A stretch of DNA of 64,000 nt, taken from assembly GCA_032209605.1 (NCBI GenBank), contig JASFXZ010000043.1, forward strand, positions 1,164,819-1,228,818, written 5' to 3'. The notes under the pieces were generated by a model. That model saw nothing but the letters and a program-made list of their open reading frames with translations. It made no database searches and had not been told where the DNA came from. Both the position numbers and the translations under genes were made by a program. The stretch comes from Mactromeris polynyma (Eukaryota > Mollusca > Bivalvia > Venerida > Mactridae). Numbering within the stretch: position 1 is the first letter of the stretch; every line of letters begins with the position of its first letter. Shown here piece after piece: positions 13,127 through 25,981 of this stretch.

Positions 13127-13512
13127 GCCAGGGGCGTACCTGGACAATTTTGAAGTGTACGCCAAGTGTGAGCATCGTAGGTTCAAAACGAGCAGCAATG
13201 CTGCTATTGGGGGTAGGTGTGGTAGGGGGCCCCCCCCTTCCGCCGTTGGGGGTTTGAGGAGAATTTTGAGCTAAAGAAAGCTTTGAGACACATTAATTTA
13301 AATTCTTAAAATATAGCTACTGCAGAAGAATTTAAAAAGGTAAATTACAGTATCAAACAACTGATACATTCAAGCGAATTTGCCCATAACCCCATCCTCC
13401 CCTCAGCCTTCGGTTTTTATTGCATTTTTGGAACTTTTATTTTTTCACTTTTTCTGATGAATTGTACGCATAATGGTATACATGCGTATGCCTGGCTATG
13501 TGCCTGGTAGCA
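13127..13512. mobile_element. TIR-like interspersed repeat
   Basis: The left end contains TAGCCAGGGGCGTACCTGGA; the right end GCCTGGCTATGTGCCTGGTA is an imperfect inverted match. The interior has a C run at 13221-13229 and a phrase, GTACGCAT.ATGGTA, near the right end. CAGGGGCGTA ends are common in invertebrate DNA-transposon derivatives; class not assigned. Confidence 0.5.
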
Positions 13513-13939
13513 ATAATATCAGCAGTGATGTTCTTATGTCCAATTAGAAATTGCACTTCTTTAATTCCTATCCAAGATTAAAATGTGGTTCTAATGCAAC
13601 AGATTTGTATTATCAGCGCAAATTGCTACTCATCGATGTTGAAAGAAAATGCCAAAGACAGTTATGCATAGTTCAGCAATAAGTTATTCCCTTTGTTCCA
13701 TAAATATCATGTGTAATCAAATATTCAAATAAAATGCACAGACTTAATGATAATGAAGAAGAATATTTGAGACTTATTGAAGACTAAAATGGTTCCAATG
13801 GGTTATCAAAGTTAAACTGCTCGTCTTAAAACTTCTTCTGAGTATAATTACAAAGTACTTTAAGCACTCTTTAACAATATACCAATTGAAAATGGAGGTC
13901 ACTAGGTCAGTTAGGTTTCTACCAGCAACCAGTAACAAA

Positions 13940-14124
13940 TACAGTCGGATCTTGTTTATTTGAAAACCGTCTATTCGAATACTTCAGGTATCATCCAAAA
14001 TAAATAACCGGTCCCATTGTATCTTCTTAGAGAAGATCGATTTGAAATGGGCTATTTGAAACTATGCATTACTCGAAATAAAATTTTGGACCCGATGAAT
14101 TCTAATGAGCAAGGTCCAACTGTA
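13940..14124 (+). mobile_element. TIR element family P2 (MITE-like)
   Basis: The left end matches TACAGTCGGACCTCGTTTAT closely; the right end AAGGTCCAACTGTA is its inverse. Interior signatures are CATCCAAAATAAATA, CGGTCCCATTGTATCTTCTT and GAAATGGGCTATTTGAAAC. Eight copies are recognised in this window (13940, 26751, 33491, 48134, 52225, 56022, 60080, 63805). TA at both ends suggests a TA target duplication. Confidence 0.88.
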
Positions 14125-14139
14125 TTTAAACCAACTTAC

Positions 14140-15728
14140 CCATTTTTTGCAAAGTTGGAAAAGTAATTCATTATTCTTGATGACAGATCAAGCTCCCATT
14201 GAGGTGGATGATACTCCTGTCCACTGTAAAACAAGTTCACATCAAAACCAAACTCTAAGCTTACATCATCTCCATAGTTATAATTTAGCACCGGTAATCC
14301 ATCTAGCACGGGCCATGGCAGATTTCTCAAGAAATGCTCTAAAATTATACATATAACTATCCACATCTGATCCATTAGCATGGACACGACTGTATTCAAC
14401 ACCCGGTACATTGAAATAAACATCACCATACAGTTGCACCAACTGCTTTATCAGTTTCTCTGGATTATTTGGCCCATGCCAATCTGTATATTCATGTGTT
14501 ATGAGTTCAATAATGGTGCTTGGAGTAGCCTCATCAAATCCAAACTTCAATGAAGATATAAATGTAATTTGCTGTCCCATTGTATCATCCGATTTAGCAA
14601 AGAGACATATAAAGCACCTTCAAAGTCATTATTTCCATTGATCAACCTCAGACTTCTTAAAAATTCAACTTCCTGAACACTAATATTTAGCCTTAGCAAA
14701 CAGCTCGGCGGGGTGAACCTTAATGAATTCACCATCAATAGTTGGTGCGAAAAAGAATGCTCCCATAGCTGCCATATCACCAGATGCGAAGACTTTATCA
14801 AATACTTTTAAAATTGCATCAGAAGACACTGTTTGCAGACAGTTTATTATGAGGTCAGTGCTATCTGTACTGCAATTCAATTTTTCTGCCATAGTTTTAC
14901 CAGCATTAAAGGAATTAGGGTTTGCCATGGTTGGCATGGTAACTGTTCCACTCAGGATGCAATACCTACCCAAAATAAGCCTTCATTAGGTGGGTACAAC
15001 ATCTGCAATGCAACACTACAACCACCAGCTGATTCTCCTAATATCGTTACATGATTTGTATCCCCACCAAATGATTTAATATGTTCATGAATCCACAACA
15101 AGGCTTGGTGTTGGTCTAGTAGCCCCATATTACCTGGTATTCGACCATCGTCCATATCTAGAAAGCCAAACAAACCCAGTCTGTAATTTATAGTAACAAC
15201 AATTACATTGTCAACAGATGCCAAAGTTTCCCCATAAGTAAGACTTCCTCCACCCATGACCCATCCACCTCCAGGTGTGGATACCATGACAGCATGGCCG
15301 GTTGACTGGTCAGGGTCTTGTATAGGAACATACACATTCAAATACAAGCAATCTTCAGATTTCTCCACACCTGGTACTTTTGAAATTGTTGAATATTCAT
15401 TTTGTAGACAGACAGCCCCGAATTTTGTTGCATTAAATGTTCCAGAAAATGGTTCCACAGACCGAGGCCTCCTGAATCTGGGGTCTCCAACTGGCGCCTT
15501 TGCATACGGAATTCCAAGGTATCTAACAACATGATAAACCTCACTCTGAAAATCAACATTCACATTTTCTCCAACAATATCTCCCATCATTGTTGTCACG
15601 GTGATGACAGTAGCTTTACTTCCAGTCCCTGTCCAACATATTAAGCAACATTTCAGTAATACTAGTAACATCAACATGTACATTACACTAAGATACACTT
15701 GAATCTTCAAAGCACTGAGAGTATACAC
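14140..15728 (-). pseudogene. carboxylesterase/cholinesterase-like, first exon(s), frame-disrupted
   Basis: Type-B carboxylesterases hydrolyse ester bonds with a Ser-Glu-His triad. From ATG at 15728 the minus strand reads a hydrophobic leader, then YLGIPYAKAPVGDPRFRRP, SEDCLYLNVYVP, TPGGGW (normally HGGGW) and LGESAGG with the nucleophile Ser near residue 233. The frame then breaks just after YPPNEGLF (near 14970). Homology resumes in other frames: SGTVTMPTMANPNSF ... FFFAPTIDGEFIKVHPAELF, a second break near 14695, RSLRLINGNNDFEGALY, a third near 14595, GQQITFISSLKFGFDEATPS, a fourth near 14285, then NYGDDVSLEFGFD ... PPQWELDLSSRIMNYFSNFA. In the last block the catalytic His of the usual HGDD is Tyr. 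Four small frame shifts plus lost His and oxyanion-loop His favour a pseudogene. Local assembly indels could explain some shifts but not the substitutions. Confidence 0.82.
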
Positions 15729-16712
15729 TATATAATATTGATTTAAAGTTTACATAGATCTAGATCATTCGCAACAGTATTAACATCAACAGCTAATTGC
15801 ATGACCGGTTATGAAGATGTAGTCACCCCTTATCACATTTTTCCCCATTTCCATATATAGATGTACATTACAGAATATATCCTATCTTGTTCATGGATAA
15901 AAGCTGGGACCAATAAGCATTTATATATTTGCCCCAGATAAAAACTGTTATCCTCATAAATACAATTAGGCCGTCATCATAGATAAACTTTGACCCACAT
16001 ATATGGCATCTAACGTAAAACAAATAAATGTGTCATGCATACTGAAAGTAGCTGAAGTCAGACCCGTAGCTATGCTGAGGCAGCTGCCTTGATTAAAATT
16101 TTCAAAGCAAGCAAAAATAATATGAATAAATACATAAATAGTATGGAGGAAAAATTGCTTGAAACTACAAAATGAATATAAAATTTTGAATATCACATCG
16201 ATATACTTCGAAATGTGTGATGGAAGTATATTTTCATAACCAGAAAACGCAAGAAAAAGCCTCTATAGGCATTTCCGCCGGGGGAGGGCCTGAAAGTAAT
16301 GCGAATATATTTTTCAGACTGCTGTCATGATCTCATAAACGTCTTAGAGAACGAGTCTTCTGCATTTGTTAAGTTTAATATCAGTATAATTTTCCCATAA
16401 AGTTAATTAAATACGTATTTTATTTTTCACTTTCACCGACAGCCGAAGCAAAAGCAAATGGCGAAATTTGATTATGGGAGGTAACTACTCTAATACAGTA
16501 GCGCCCAATTATTGACGGTGACGACCCAATTTTTTCCTTTCCGGCTGTTAAATGCGGAAGTGATTATTGAATGGTTGTTCTGAAGGACTAGGTATTATTA
16601 AAAATATTTTATTTTATTTAAGACTGCCGTTTTGATCTGACGTGAGTTATTTGTAATAACTTTTCTAAATATGATGGTTTTGGTAAAATATTGCAATATG
16701 TACTCATGTTCC

Positions 16713-17147
16713 AGGGGCCTTCTTCACAAACAATTTAACTTTTAAGACTGAAACTCAGCCTTTAAAAACTATACTTTTTTTCTTGCTCCTACATTGTTAT
16801 AATGGTTCAAAATGTCAATTTCTCTCGATTCCGAAACAAGATGGTGGACGTCGCCAATTTTTTACCGCTTATCAGAACACCTCGCTCACTATTGCGGATC
16901 ATTTTCGTAGAATTCTGAATCTGAATTGTATGAAGTCAGTTTCGATCGTTTGATCTCGGTAGAAAATATCACCGCTTCCGAGAGTTGAAACAAGTCTAAA
17001 TACAAAACCAACCTGCTTTAATCCATGGTTTATATGTCCGTGATTGAATGAAAAAGAAAGGCTGGTCAATTTAACTTGCGTAATTTTAAACTTGGAAGTC
17101 TAAATCAGAGTTTCAGTTTAAATTGTTTGTGATCATGAAAAGCCCTA
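16713..17147. mobile_element. TIR element family J
   Basis: Left end AGGGGCCTTCTTCACAAACA then ATTTAACTTTTAAGACTGA; the right end contains CAGTTTAAATTGTTTGTGAT ... AGCCCT, the inverse with mismatches. It shares its ends with the element at 51298-51558. The interior phrase AAACAAGATGGTGGACGTCG recurs, slightly changed, at 25525-25550. Confidence 0.7.
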
Positions 17148-18612
17148 GCAATTTTTCCCCCATTGGGAAAGTTACTGGTACCCATTGAATTGGGAATTTT
17201 AGCAGCGTTTATTGGTCTCCTTTTGGAGATTGCTTAAACGCAGCCATTATAAATTATGCACTGTTGAAATTAAAATAATCACAGCCACTTAAAATAAGTA
17301 TCTTACGTCATTTCAATACACGTATACTTTTTACCTAAGTGTCAGATTTTTCTCAAATAGTTAATCATAAACATTAATAGTTTATCATTTAGCAGCCTGT
17401 ATAAAATACAATTACAAAGTTAATACTTAAGGCCAATAAGGATAATTTTCATCCATAAAAACCAAAACAGCTGTATAACAATAATGACATGTAGATGATG
17501 TACTTACAAGAATAAGAGAAAATGTTAAGCTCACTGACTGATGTTGATTAATAATTTCTCTTTCCTTTTTGAAAAAAACTATGATAGAGTCGTTTCATTT
17601 ACAAACTACGTGGTGTTTGACTTTGGTATACGATTTCCGTAAATTGTCGATGGATTTCCATGACTTTCCATTTACGATATAAATATTCACCCAAACAGAA
17701 GTATTAATGACGTCAAACTCAACTACCACAAAAATAACAACTAATTATTTTAAAAATTTCCATCACATGATGAGAAGTGACTGGTTTATGTGCACCAGTT
17801 TGATGCAATCAAGAACATCGTCATTTAGTGAGTGTTACTGTAAAACAAAAATCTGAGCAACTACGTTAAATTAACTGGTCAACAAGATAATAAATCTATC
17901 TTCTTTTTGCATTGATGTTGAATCTTCTGAAATATGATGGCACACTATTTGTTCATGAAGAGTTTTAGGGAATAGAGCTCTACTTAAATATTGGAATCAG
18001 TGCTCCTGCGTATTTGCGTATTTCACTCACATAAAAACGTGGAAAACGCAAATATTTTTGTCTTTTGGCGTGCCCGATATGCAAATAATTTCCCTTTTAC
18101 TCAAAACATAGTTAATATATGCGTATTGAACTATTCAAAACGCTATTTCTGCTTTCCTACTTTGGTAAACAGGAAACAGCTGGTTCCCGGTCATTGAAGT
18201 ACATATGAGTACCAGAGTCCTCTTTCACAAAGGAGTTTGCATATAATACATTCTTAGTAGTGAAAGCGTCTACATGATCAAGATCGTGCACTTTGCCAAA
18301 TTATGGAAATGTGGAAGAAAACCTCGATTTTGCAAAGAAAACATGTCATAGACTCATACTGCAAATGATAGTAAAAATAAAATGTTTAGTTATTTCATCT
18401 CCATCACCAGGAAAATGGACATTTTTTAACAAGGGGAAACAGCCTATATTCGGCAACAAAAATTAACAAAAATAATCACTGATCCTAAGACAATATTTGT
18501 TGCAGTAATTTTGGAATATTTAATATTAGGGACGCAGTTGTCATAACAATAAACATATAATGTGCTTGATGGTTTTTGGGTATCAGTATCTGTCAAAGGT
18601 GATAGTATATAT

Positions 18613-20226
18613 ATGTTGTATCCATATACCGGTACTATAGAAGGAATATAGAAAGGGAAAGCACTCATATGTTGTATCCATATACCGGTACTATAGAAGG
18701 AATATAGAAAGGGAAAGCACTCATATGTTGTATCCATATACCGGTACTATAGAAGGAATATAGAAAGGGAAAGAGCTGATATGTTGTATCCATATACCGG
18801 TACTATAGAAGGAATATAGAAAGGGAAAGCACTCATATGTTGTATCCATATACCGGTACTATAGAAGGAATATAGAAAGGGAAAGCACTCATATGTTGTA
18901 TCCATATACTATAGAAGGAATATAGAAAGGGAAAGCACTCATATGTTGTATCCATATACTATAGAAGGAATATAGAAAGGGAAAGCACTCATATGTTGTA
19001 TCCATATACTATAGAAGGAATAGAGAAAGGGAAAGCACTCATATGTTGTATCCATATACTATAGAAGGAATAGAGAAAGGGAAAGCACTCATATGTTGTA
19101 TCCATATACTATAGAAGGAATGTAGAAAGGGAAAGCACTCATATGTTGTATCCATATACTATAGAAGGAATATAGAAAGGGAAAGCACTCATATGTTGTA
19201 TCCATATACTATAGAAGGAATATAGAAAGGGAAAGCACTCATATGTTGTATCCATATACCGGTACTATAGAAGGAATAGAGAAAGGGAAAGCACTCATAT
19301 GTTGTATCCATATACTATAGAAAGAATATAGAAAGGGAAAGCACTCATATGTTGTATCCATATACTATAGAAGGAATATAGAAAGGGAAAGCACTCATAT
19401 GTTGTATCCATATACTATAGAAGGAATATAGAAAGGGAAAGCACTCATATGTTGTATCCATATACTATAGAAGGAATATAGAAAGGGAAAGCACTCATAT
19501 GTTGTATCCATATACTATAGAAGGAATATAGAAAGGGAAAGCACTCATATGTTGTATCCATATACCGGTACTATAGAAGGAATAGAGAAAGGGAAAGCAC
19601 TCATATGTTGTATCCATATACTATAGAAAGAATATAGAAAGGGAAAGCACTCATATGTTGTATCCATATACTATAGAAGGAATATAGAAAGGGAAATAAT
19701 TCATATGCTGTATCCATATACTATAGAAGGAATATAGAAAGGGAAATAATTCATATGCTGTATCCATATACTATAGAAGGAAATAGAAAGGGAAATAATT
19801 CATATGCTGTATCCATATACTATAGAAGGAATATAGAAAGGGAAATAATTCATATGCTGTATCCATATACTATAGAAGGAATATAGAAAGGGAAATAATT
19901 ATTATCTTGTATCCATATACTAATTACTATAGAAGTAATATAGAAAGGGAAATAATTCATATGTTGTATCCATATACTATAGAAGGAATATAGAAAGGGA
20001 AATAATTCATATGCTGTATCCATATACTATAGAAGGAATATAGAAAGGGAAATAATTCATATGCTGTATCCATATACTATAGAAGGAATATAGAAAGGGA
20101 AATAATTCTTATCTTGTATCCATATACTAATTACTATAGAAGTAATATAGAAAGGGAAATAATTCATATGTTGTATCCATATACTATAGAAGGAATATAG
20201 AAAGGGAAATAATTCATATGTTGTAT
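18613..20226. repeat. 50-bp minisatellite, about 32 copies, upstream of the MET-like gene
   Basis: The unit includes CATATGTTGTATCCATATAC, TATAGAAGGAATATAGAAAG and GGAAAGCACT. Early copies (and two later ones) carry a 6-bp CCGGTA insertion making a 56-bp unit. From about 19690 the linker changes from GCACTC to TAATTC and TTGTATCC to CTGTATCC, so the array is zoned into variant blocks. It ends about 430 bp before the first coding exon. Confidence 0.95.
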
Positions 20227-20432
20227 GTCGGCTGCTTGTTAAACACTGCTCTAGTGAATAGCGCATTCTAAAATATCTGCGATGTAATACAATACAAAAA
20301 CTACCTATTAATTATTGAATTGTCTTTTCATCATAAAAATACAAGTTGAACATTTAATCATATAGGGCATACACACATAAACATACAGAAAATAGGAGCA
20401 TATATGCGTCCTAGGAATTTACAAATATAATT

Positions 20433-20515
20433 GATATATGGTGGATATGTGTCTAGTGATATATGGTGGATATGTGTCTAGTGATATATGGTGGATATGT
20501 GTCTAGTGATATATC
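20433..20515. repeat. 25-bp tandem repeat, 3 copies
   Basis: Three copies of GATATATGGTGGATATGTGT followed by CTAGT, about 140 bp before the presumed acceptor of the first coding exon of the MET-like gene. Confidence 0.9.
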
Positions 20516-20739
20516 AATATCATCGATATGCAAAAAATTGAATCAATGACAGCCCTAACTCAACATTCAAAATTTTGGGAAAAGAGATACTTTTTTGTGT
20601 TGTTGGGTAACATACCTTAAACATGTATTGTCACTGCTGTTTCCTATATTTCAGAACCTGACTGCAACTATAGAAATGATTGCCATTTTATGTTACACGC
20701 TATTTTGAAGAGAAGCTATATTATCTTAGAAGTTCCAAC

Positions 20740-21849
20740 ATGATGAAGAACATAATTTGGACAGTAATGGTGTGGGCACTGTGTGTGTATTGTGAGGATC
20801 TTACTCTAAAACAATACGTTGCTAGCAATGTACTTACAAAAGCTGTTTTTGATCTCAACACAGGAAATCTATATGTAGGTGGGGAGAATATATTAATCGG
20901 GCTAGACGAAGATTTAGAATTACAAGAAGAACCAGTTAGCATTGGGCCAGAATGGGACTCGGATAAATGCTTCCCTTCTCCTGAACCCTGCTCTTCATCC
21001 AGATCATTGTTGGATAATAGCATTTCTGTTCTTGCCATAAATAATATACACAATTATTTACTGGCCTGCGGAACAGTAAATCATGGACTGTGTAGTATAC
21101 ATGCTCTCTCTGACTTGAAAACTGAGATTAAACTAAATGCAACTAATCATGCCTCATTTGTTGGTAGCAAAATGTCTTCTGTTGCATTTTTCGGAAGACC
21201 TCCAATGGGAACCGACACATCCAACCGAATGCTGTACGCTGCAATTGCAACATATGACCGCACAGAAGACAAGTTCTCGCCATACACAATATCTACTAGG
21301 GAAATAGTATACAATAAAACAACACAGCAGATAGACTACTTGATTGATAATCACAACATGGAACAGTTCAGTTATTTGGGAGTGCAAGTGTCTGTCCAGT
21401 CAAAGTTTCGTGTGAAATATATTTTAGGATTTGAACTGAATGGATACGGTTACTATGTGTCTGTGCAACCTGTCGACCCAGATATTGCTAGAACAAAATT
21501 TGTCACAAAACTAATACAATTCTGCTTAGATGACAGATATTATAAAACTTATATTGAGACAACATTAGAATGTCAGGAGGGAACGATAGGATACACGATA
21601 GCTACCTCGGCTTATATGCACTATAAAGGGGGTACATCAGACAGCCTTTCTATAAGCTTTGGTCAGGCCAGAAATGACAAAGCTAACGAAGTAGACCCGG
21701 AGCGTGGTAGTACCGTGTGCAACTTTTCTTTAGAAAACATTCTGAAGCACTTTAAGACACTGCAAAAGTTTTGTTACAATGGTGGTAATGGTAACTATCC
21801 ATGGTGGATACATGGATCTGTTCGAAACTGTGAAATATCCTCTACCCCG
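20740..21849 (+). CDS. MET-like receptor, coding exon 1: signal peptide and most of Sema
   Basis: I chose ATG at 20740 because it starts MMKNIIWTVMVWALCVYC, a good signal peptide, followed by EDLTLKQYVASNVLTKAVFD, the first blade of a Sema propeller. An in-frame ATG at 20680 would add 20 residues before the leader and looks less likely. The exon supplies residues 1-370, including NRMLYAAIATYDRTEDKFSP and CNFSLENILKHF, the latter matching the C.F....I...F pattern in Sema. Donor CCG|GTAAGA at 21850, phase 0; the open frame continues past it without homology. The KRKKR-like furin site of vertebrate MET Sema is not present. A large first coding exon is also typical of vertebrate MET. Confidence 0.92.
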
Positions 21850-23282
21850 GTAAGATATATAAAGCCTTTCACTCTACAAACTTATGGCTGTTTTTACTAT
21901 GGATGTCAGCGAATGGCAATTTTAATATTTGAATATTTGGTCAACCTTCTGAATCAATATTGAAATATTCGAATATTCTACTTTCATCCTTTAAAAACAG
22001 CAACTATTTGTTTATCATCACCTTTTCTACTTGCACACATGCATAGTTTGTAGATTGGGTTAGTGAATGGCTCAATTGGTGAGTGCCAGCACGAAACCTG
22101 AGAGGTAATATTAAATTAATATCAACTACGACTAATACACCCACTTTAATCAGTTATTTTGACAATATTATATGATACAACACTAACAATGAATAATTTA
22201 CAGCTTTAGTATAGCCTTTACATATTGATTTTTTTACGTAAAATGTACTGGTATTCTTGTGTTTCGGTTAGTCATGTGAACAGTAATTTTATAATGATCA
22301 TTAATCAATGTTTATAATAATTACAAGTACAATTCAATTTTACCTTGTTAACAAGATTTTCGAGGACCTGTTTATTCGATTGGGGTACACCAATGTTTTG
22401 CCAGGTGAGAATGTGGGCAGTAATCCTACTGAAATTGGATTAAAAATAATTATTTCATTTCTTGGATGTATATGGATAGATAATATTATATCAGTTTTGA
22501 TTAAATTATATATCTTTTGATTTCCTGATATGTAGCCGTGCCCTTTGCTATATTGAATCAATTGTTATTATTATTATTATTGAACAACATTAAGTACATG
22601 TAAATGTGCAAATCATGTCAACATCATATAGAATATATCATTTTCATACATATATAATAACCATAAAATGGCTTGTGAAAATTGTATTCAAATGAAAACC
22701 TTGGTGTGATCGCATGAAGTATAATTACATACCAGCATGTGGTTTGTTACATTTGATTTATCTAAATTTAAATGCTGATAAAAAAGTTTTATTGTTCAAT
22801 ACAATTTAGCTTTTATCCTGGAAACCCCAAATACTGTAAATCAATTTATTTTCCCTACAGTGTAATTCTCACGTTAATTTGCAAATCCAGAGACATTCAA
22901 ATATCGCGAAAATAATTATCGTGAATATAATCATGTATGTACGATTTTGGTACATCCGAAATTCTGTATAGTCTTCTATGTAAACATAAGTGATATGAGT
23001 GTATAACGACTTGATTTGTGTAAATAGAGGTTCAAACAATAATACAAACAGGCATATATAAATGTATGAAAATGTTTTCAAGTAAATATAAGAAAAACTG
23101 CCAATAATCATGTCTCTTATATCATGATCCCTGAGTTAAATAAATAGCATCAGAAAACAAAACATCACTAAAATTCATCATACTTCTGGGCAAGACTTTT
23201 GCAAAAATTTCATGTCACAAAAATCGTGATTTACAGAATATAATTTATTGTACATAATATGGTCAGCTTAATATGTTTACAG
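21850..23282 (+). other. intron 1 of the MET-like gene
   Basis: Phase 0. Contains a weak tRNA-like head (TGGCTCAATTGGTGAG at 22068), an ATT microsatellite at 22563-22582, and a probable TIR element at 22832-23239. No exon seen. Confidence 0.7.
22832..23239. mobile_element. probable TIR element with TACTGTAAATCA ends
   Basis: The left end TACTGTAAATCAATTTATTT and the right end CGTGATTTACAGAATA are inverse to each other over about 15 bases with mismatches. CGCGAAAATAATTATCGTGA lies inside. It ends 43 bases before the exon 2 acceptor. Confidence 0.5.
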
Positions 23283-23498
23283 TTTAACCCTGGGGACTAT
23301 TGTACATACGACAAGTCACAGACAGGAAATAGATTGGGTGTATCGGGTGATTCGGAGGATCCCGAATCGGTCATATATGCCGAAGCAGACATATGTCTCG
23401 ACGAGATCATTACTTCTATTGTATTGACAGATCAACAATCGCACCCTATCGCTTTTCTGGGGACCGCTGACGGTCAGGTGGTGAAGGTACGAGCCCAG
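23283..23498 (+). CDS. MET-like receptor, coding exon 2: end of Sema
   Basis: Acceptor TGTTTACAG. Encodes residues 371-442: FNPGDYCTYDKSQTG ... ADICLDEIITSIVLTD ... HPIAFLGTADGQVVKVRAQ. AFLGTADGQ..KV is the standard last Sema blade strand (vertebrate MET has a similar LGTSEGRFMQV). Two possible donors, AAG|GTACGA at 23487 and CAG|GTAATT at 23499, are both phase 0. I prefer the second because it keeps the KV strand and has the better consensus; the first would remove four residues. Confidence 0.9.
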
Positions 23499-23662
23499 GT
23501 AATTGTAGCTTTCCCTGCTTGTCCAACCTTTCATGTGTACATGTCTGTTAATGATTTTTGTGTCATTATATTAATGCATAAGGTAATATTATATCCCTAA
23601 CTTGTAGACTATTTTATTGTTCCATTGATACTGATTATTTTGATGTGAAAACTAAGCCCTAT

Positions 23663-24098
23663 GTTCACAAAGAATTAGTTTTCTGGATCAAGATCAAGAT
23701 CGTACGTAGTTTCTTTTAAACTTTGAAATATTTGCTGCGGTTAAATACTTGCATATAATATGATATATGGTCATTTTGCATATTTCCCTAGCCTTTTAAT
23801 TCAAATCTTATATTTATTTAGAACAATATTGTTATTAATAAGTTATGATCGATTATTGAAAATTGATTGTAATTTGAGCTCAGTCAGTTTCAGTCTTACG
23901 GTATGTATAATTATAATAAATTAATTTCTCAAAGAAAGGTGAAGTTTTTAGTGTTTTTCACAATGATGAGTGGAAAAGTTTACGGTATTTTTGTGTTCAC
24001 TTATGAGAAATATTGGATAAAGTTTTCAGTTGTGTTAAGAAAGTGGCAAACATATTTTGTGATAAATTTGATCTAGTTCAGTTAATTCTTTGTGAACA
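23663..24098. mobile_element. TIR element with GTTCACAAAGAATTA ends
   Basis: GTTCACAAAGAATTA at 23663 and TAATTCTTTGTGAAC at the right end form a 15-bp perfect inverted pair, followed inward by looser similarity (TCTGGATCAA versus TTTGATCTAG). No coding capacity. Confidence 0.65.
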
Positions 24099-24329
24099 CT
24101 GGTTAAACGGTTCTCAATACGATTTCAATATAGGAGTCCTAAAAAAGGTCTGACAATAAAAATTAAGAGACTATCAGTCATTTTCATGTAACAGAAATGG
24201 TGAAAAGTCAGAGTCTCAGAATCAAAAAGCAGGAATTCAGGACCCCAGATATGGACTTCCCAAGAACCCTCATGATGTTCATATAATTATTTTAATGTGT
24301 GAGATTAACTAACTATTGGCTTATTTTTA

Positions 24330-24674
24330 TGCCCCCACTCTGAAAAGGGGGGGGGGGGCATATAGATTTGTCCTTGTCCGTCCTTCCGCCCGTCACAAAA
24401 TCTTGTGTCACTCATATCTCTAAAACTATATGAGCCAGAGTAATAAAACTTTACATGAATGTTCACCAGCATGTGTAGTTGTGCACCTGGTTTCATGTAT
24501 GGTTACGCCCAGTAAGTGCAAAGTTATGGCCCTTGACTTATCACCATAATCCGTACAGTTGTTCACTTGATAATTTTGATATCCATTCACAAACTATGAG
24601 CAGAATAATAGCATTTGCTTTTGTGACAAAGGCTGCAAGTGGGGGCATCTGTGTCCTATGGACGCATTCTAGTT
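24330..24674. mobile_element. hairpin-headed interspersed repeat
   Basis: Head ATGCCCCCACTCTGAAAAGG then a G run and CATATAGATT; body start GTCCTTGTCCGTCCTTCCGC; tail CTATGGACGCATTCTAGTT. Same family as 5312, 31651 and 44949. Confidence 0.65.
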
Positions 24675-25981
24675 TTCTGTCTGATTTGTAATCATTAAAT
24701 GTATAATCTTAACGTTAAATGAGTCTACATATTGCACCTGACAAAATATCTTCCTGCAGGTTTGAATGGCAGACACGATTTAATACATCAAAATTTCATA
24801 GATAGGGGCATCACTGTGATATTTTTCAAATATAGTAATGTTTACTTGTCATCAAATTTCCTCTCATGAAAATTATTAACAGACACACACTGTAAGTCTT
24901 TATTTTATACACCTCCATCATACTGTCTGCAGTGATAAGGCCGCGAACAAATTAAGTCTGTTTCCTAGGACATTATATTAAAGATAAACATTTTGGTTGT
25001 AGTTAGGGTTTTTATTTTATATTTTTCTTACATAGATACAGGATTAACTATATCTGAGTATATTGAGTTTTTTAAAATATAGAATCTTTTGGATCAGGGA
25101 TAAAATATTAGGGTCACAAGAAACAGACATTGTAGGCCTTGTAAAAGTGTTTTATATGAAATTGATAATACAATATATTATCTAAATTTGAACATAATAT
25201 CACAGACATACAAACCATGGATTAGGCTGATATCAGCGAAACGATAATGAGAAAAAATTTACCCACAATTCTTAGCGCTCTCGGTAAGTATCATGAATTT
25301 CCACTACTTTATCGTTTGGCAATAGTCGGCAATCTCTGTTCATGTTCGTCTGTTCCTGTCTCTGTTGATTAGCACTTAAATGTCTGTGTAATTTCCTATT
25401 GATCTGTGTAAGTCTTAATTGTCTAAATATAGTAATTAATAATGCATTAATTAAGACTTCAGAAATCTTTTAATATGACAATTACAGCGGATCAAAATGT
25501 CAACTTCTCTCAATTCAAAAACAAGATGGCGGACGTCGCAAAATATTATCGTGGTTTTGATCTCAGAAGAAAATCTCGCTCCTCCCAAGAGTTCAAACAA
25601 GTCAAAACATACATTGTAGGACATTGCCTATCTATGGTTTATATGTCTGTGTAAATATAAAGAAGATTGCATATGCTAGCCTCACTAATTCACATTTAGT
25701 ATTCACTTCCTTCGCTTGTTGCTGATTCTTTCAAATTTATTATTAATAAAAATAATGTTCAACTACTGTGTATTTGCTCTGTATCAAATCAGAAGTTTAT
25801 AACAGATACATACAGATGTAGCAGTATAACTGTTTGTACCTAATGATACTTCAAACTGTTCTGGTATCAATGCAGATAGTATGAGCCTTCTTATCCTCTG
25901 GGTGGCTAGTACATTATATACATGTAGTTTACCTTTGTTTGTGTGTGTTATCAGAGCTTGACTTTATGTTGTTGCTGTGGA

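Larger units (their letters stand above)
12678..14139 (-). other. intron of the esterase-like gene
   Basis: The minus-strand donor GTAAGT lies at 14134-14139 and the acceptor at 12678-12679. It contains an inverted-repeat element at 12903-13077, a TIR-like repeat at 13127-13512 and a P2 TIR element at 13940-14124 that starts only 15 bases inside the donor. The remainder is AT-rich with nothing recognised. Confidence 0.75.
15729..20654. other. intergenic region between divergent esterase-like and MET-like genes
   Basis: Contains the TIR element at 16713-17147, the array at 18613-20226 and the short repeat at 20433-20515. Unlisted parts (15729-16712, 17148-18612) are AT-rich; I recognise no exon or promoter motif. 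An untranslated first exon of the MET-like gene probably lies here, since an acceptor-like TTTCAG precedes 20655, but I cannot place it. Confidence 0.6.

Noticed and set aside
20680..20739. Upstream in-frame ATG for the MET-like receptor
   Set aside because: It would place 20 polar/aromatic residues before the signal peptide; ATG at 20740 gives a normal leader. Not fully excluded.
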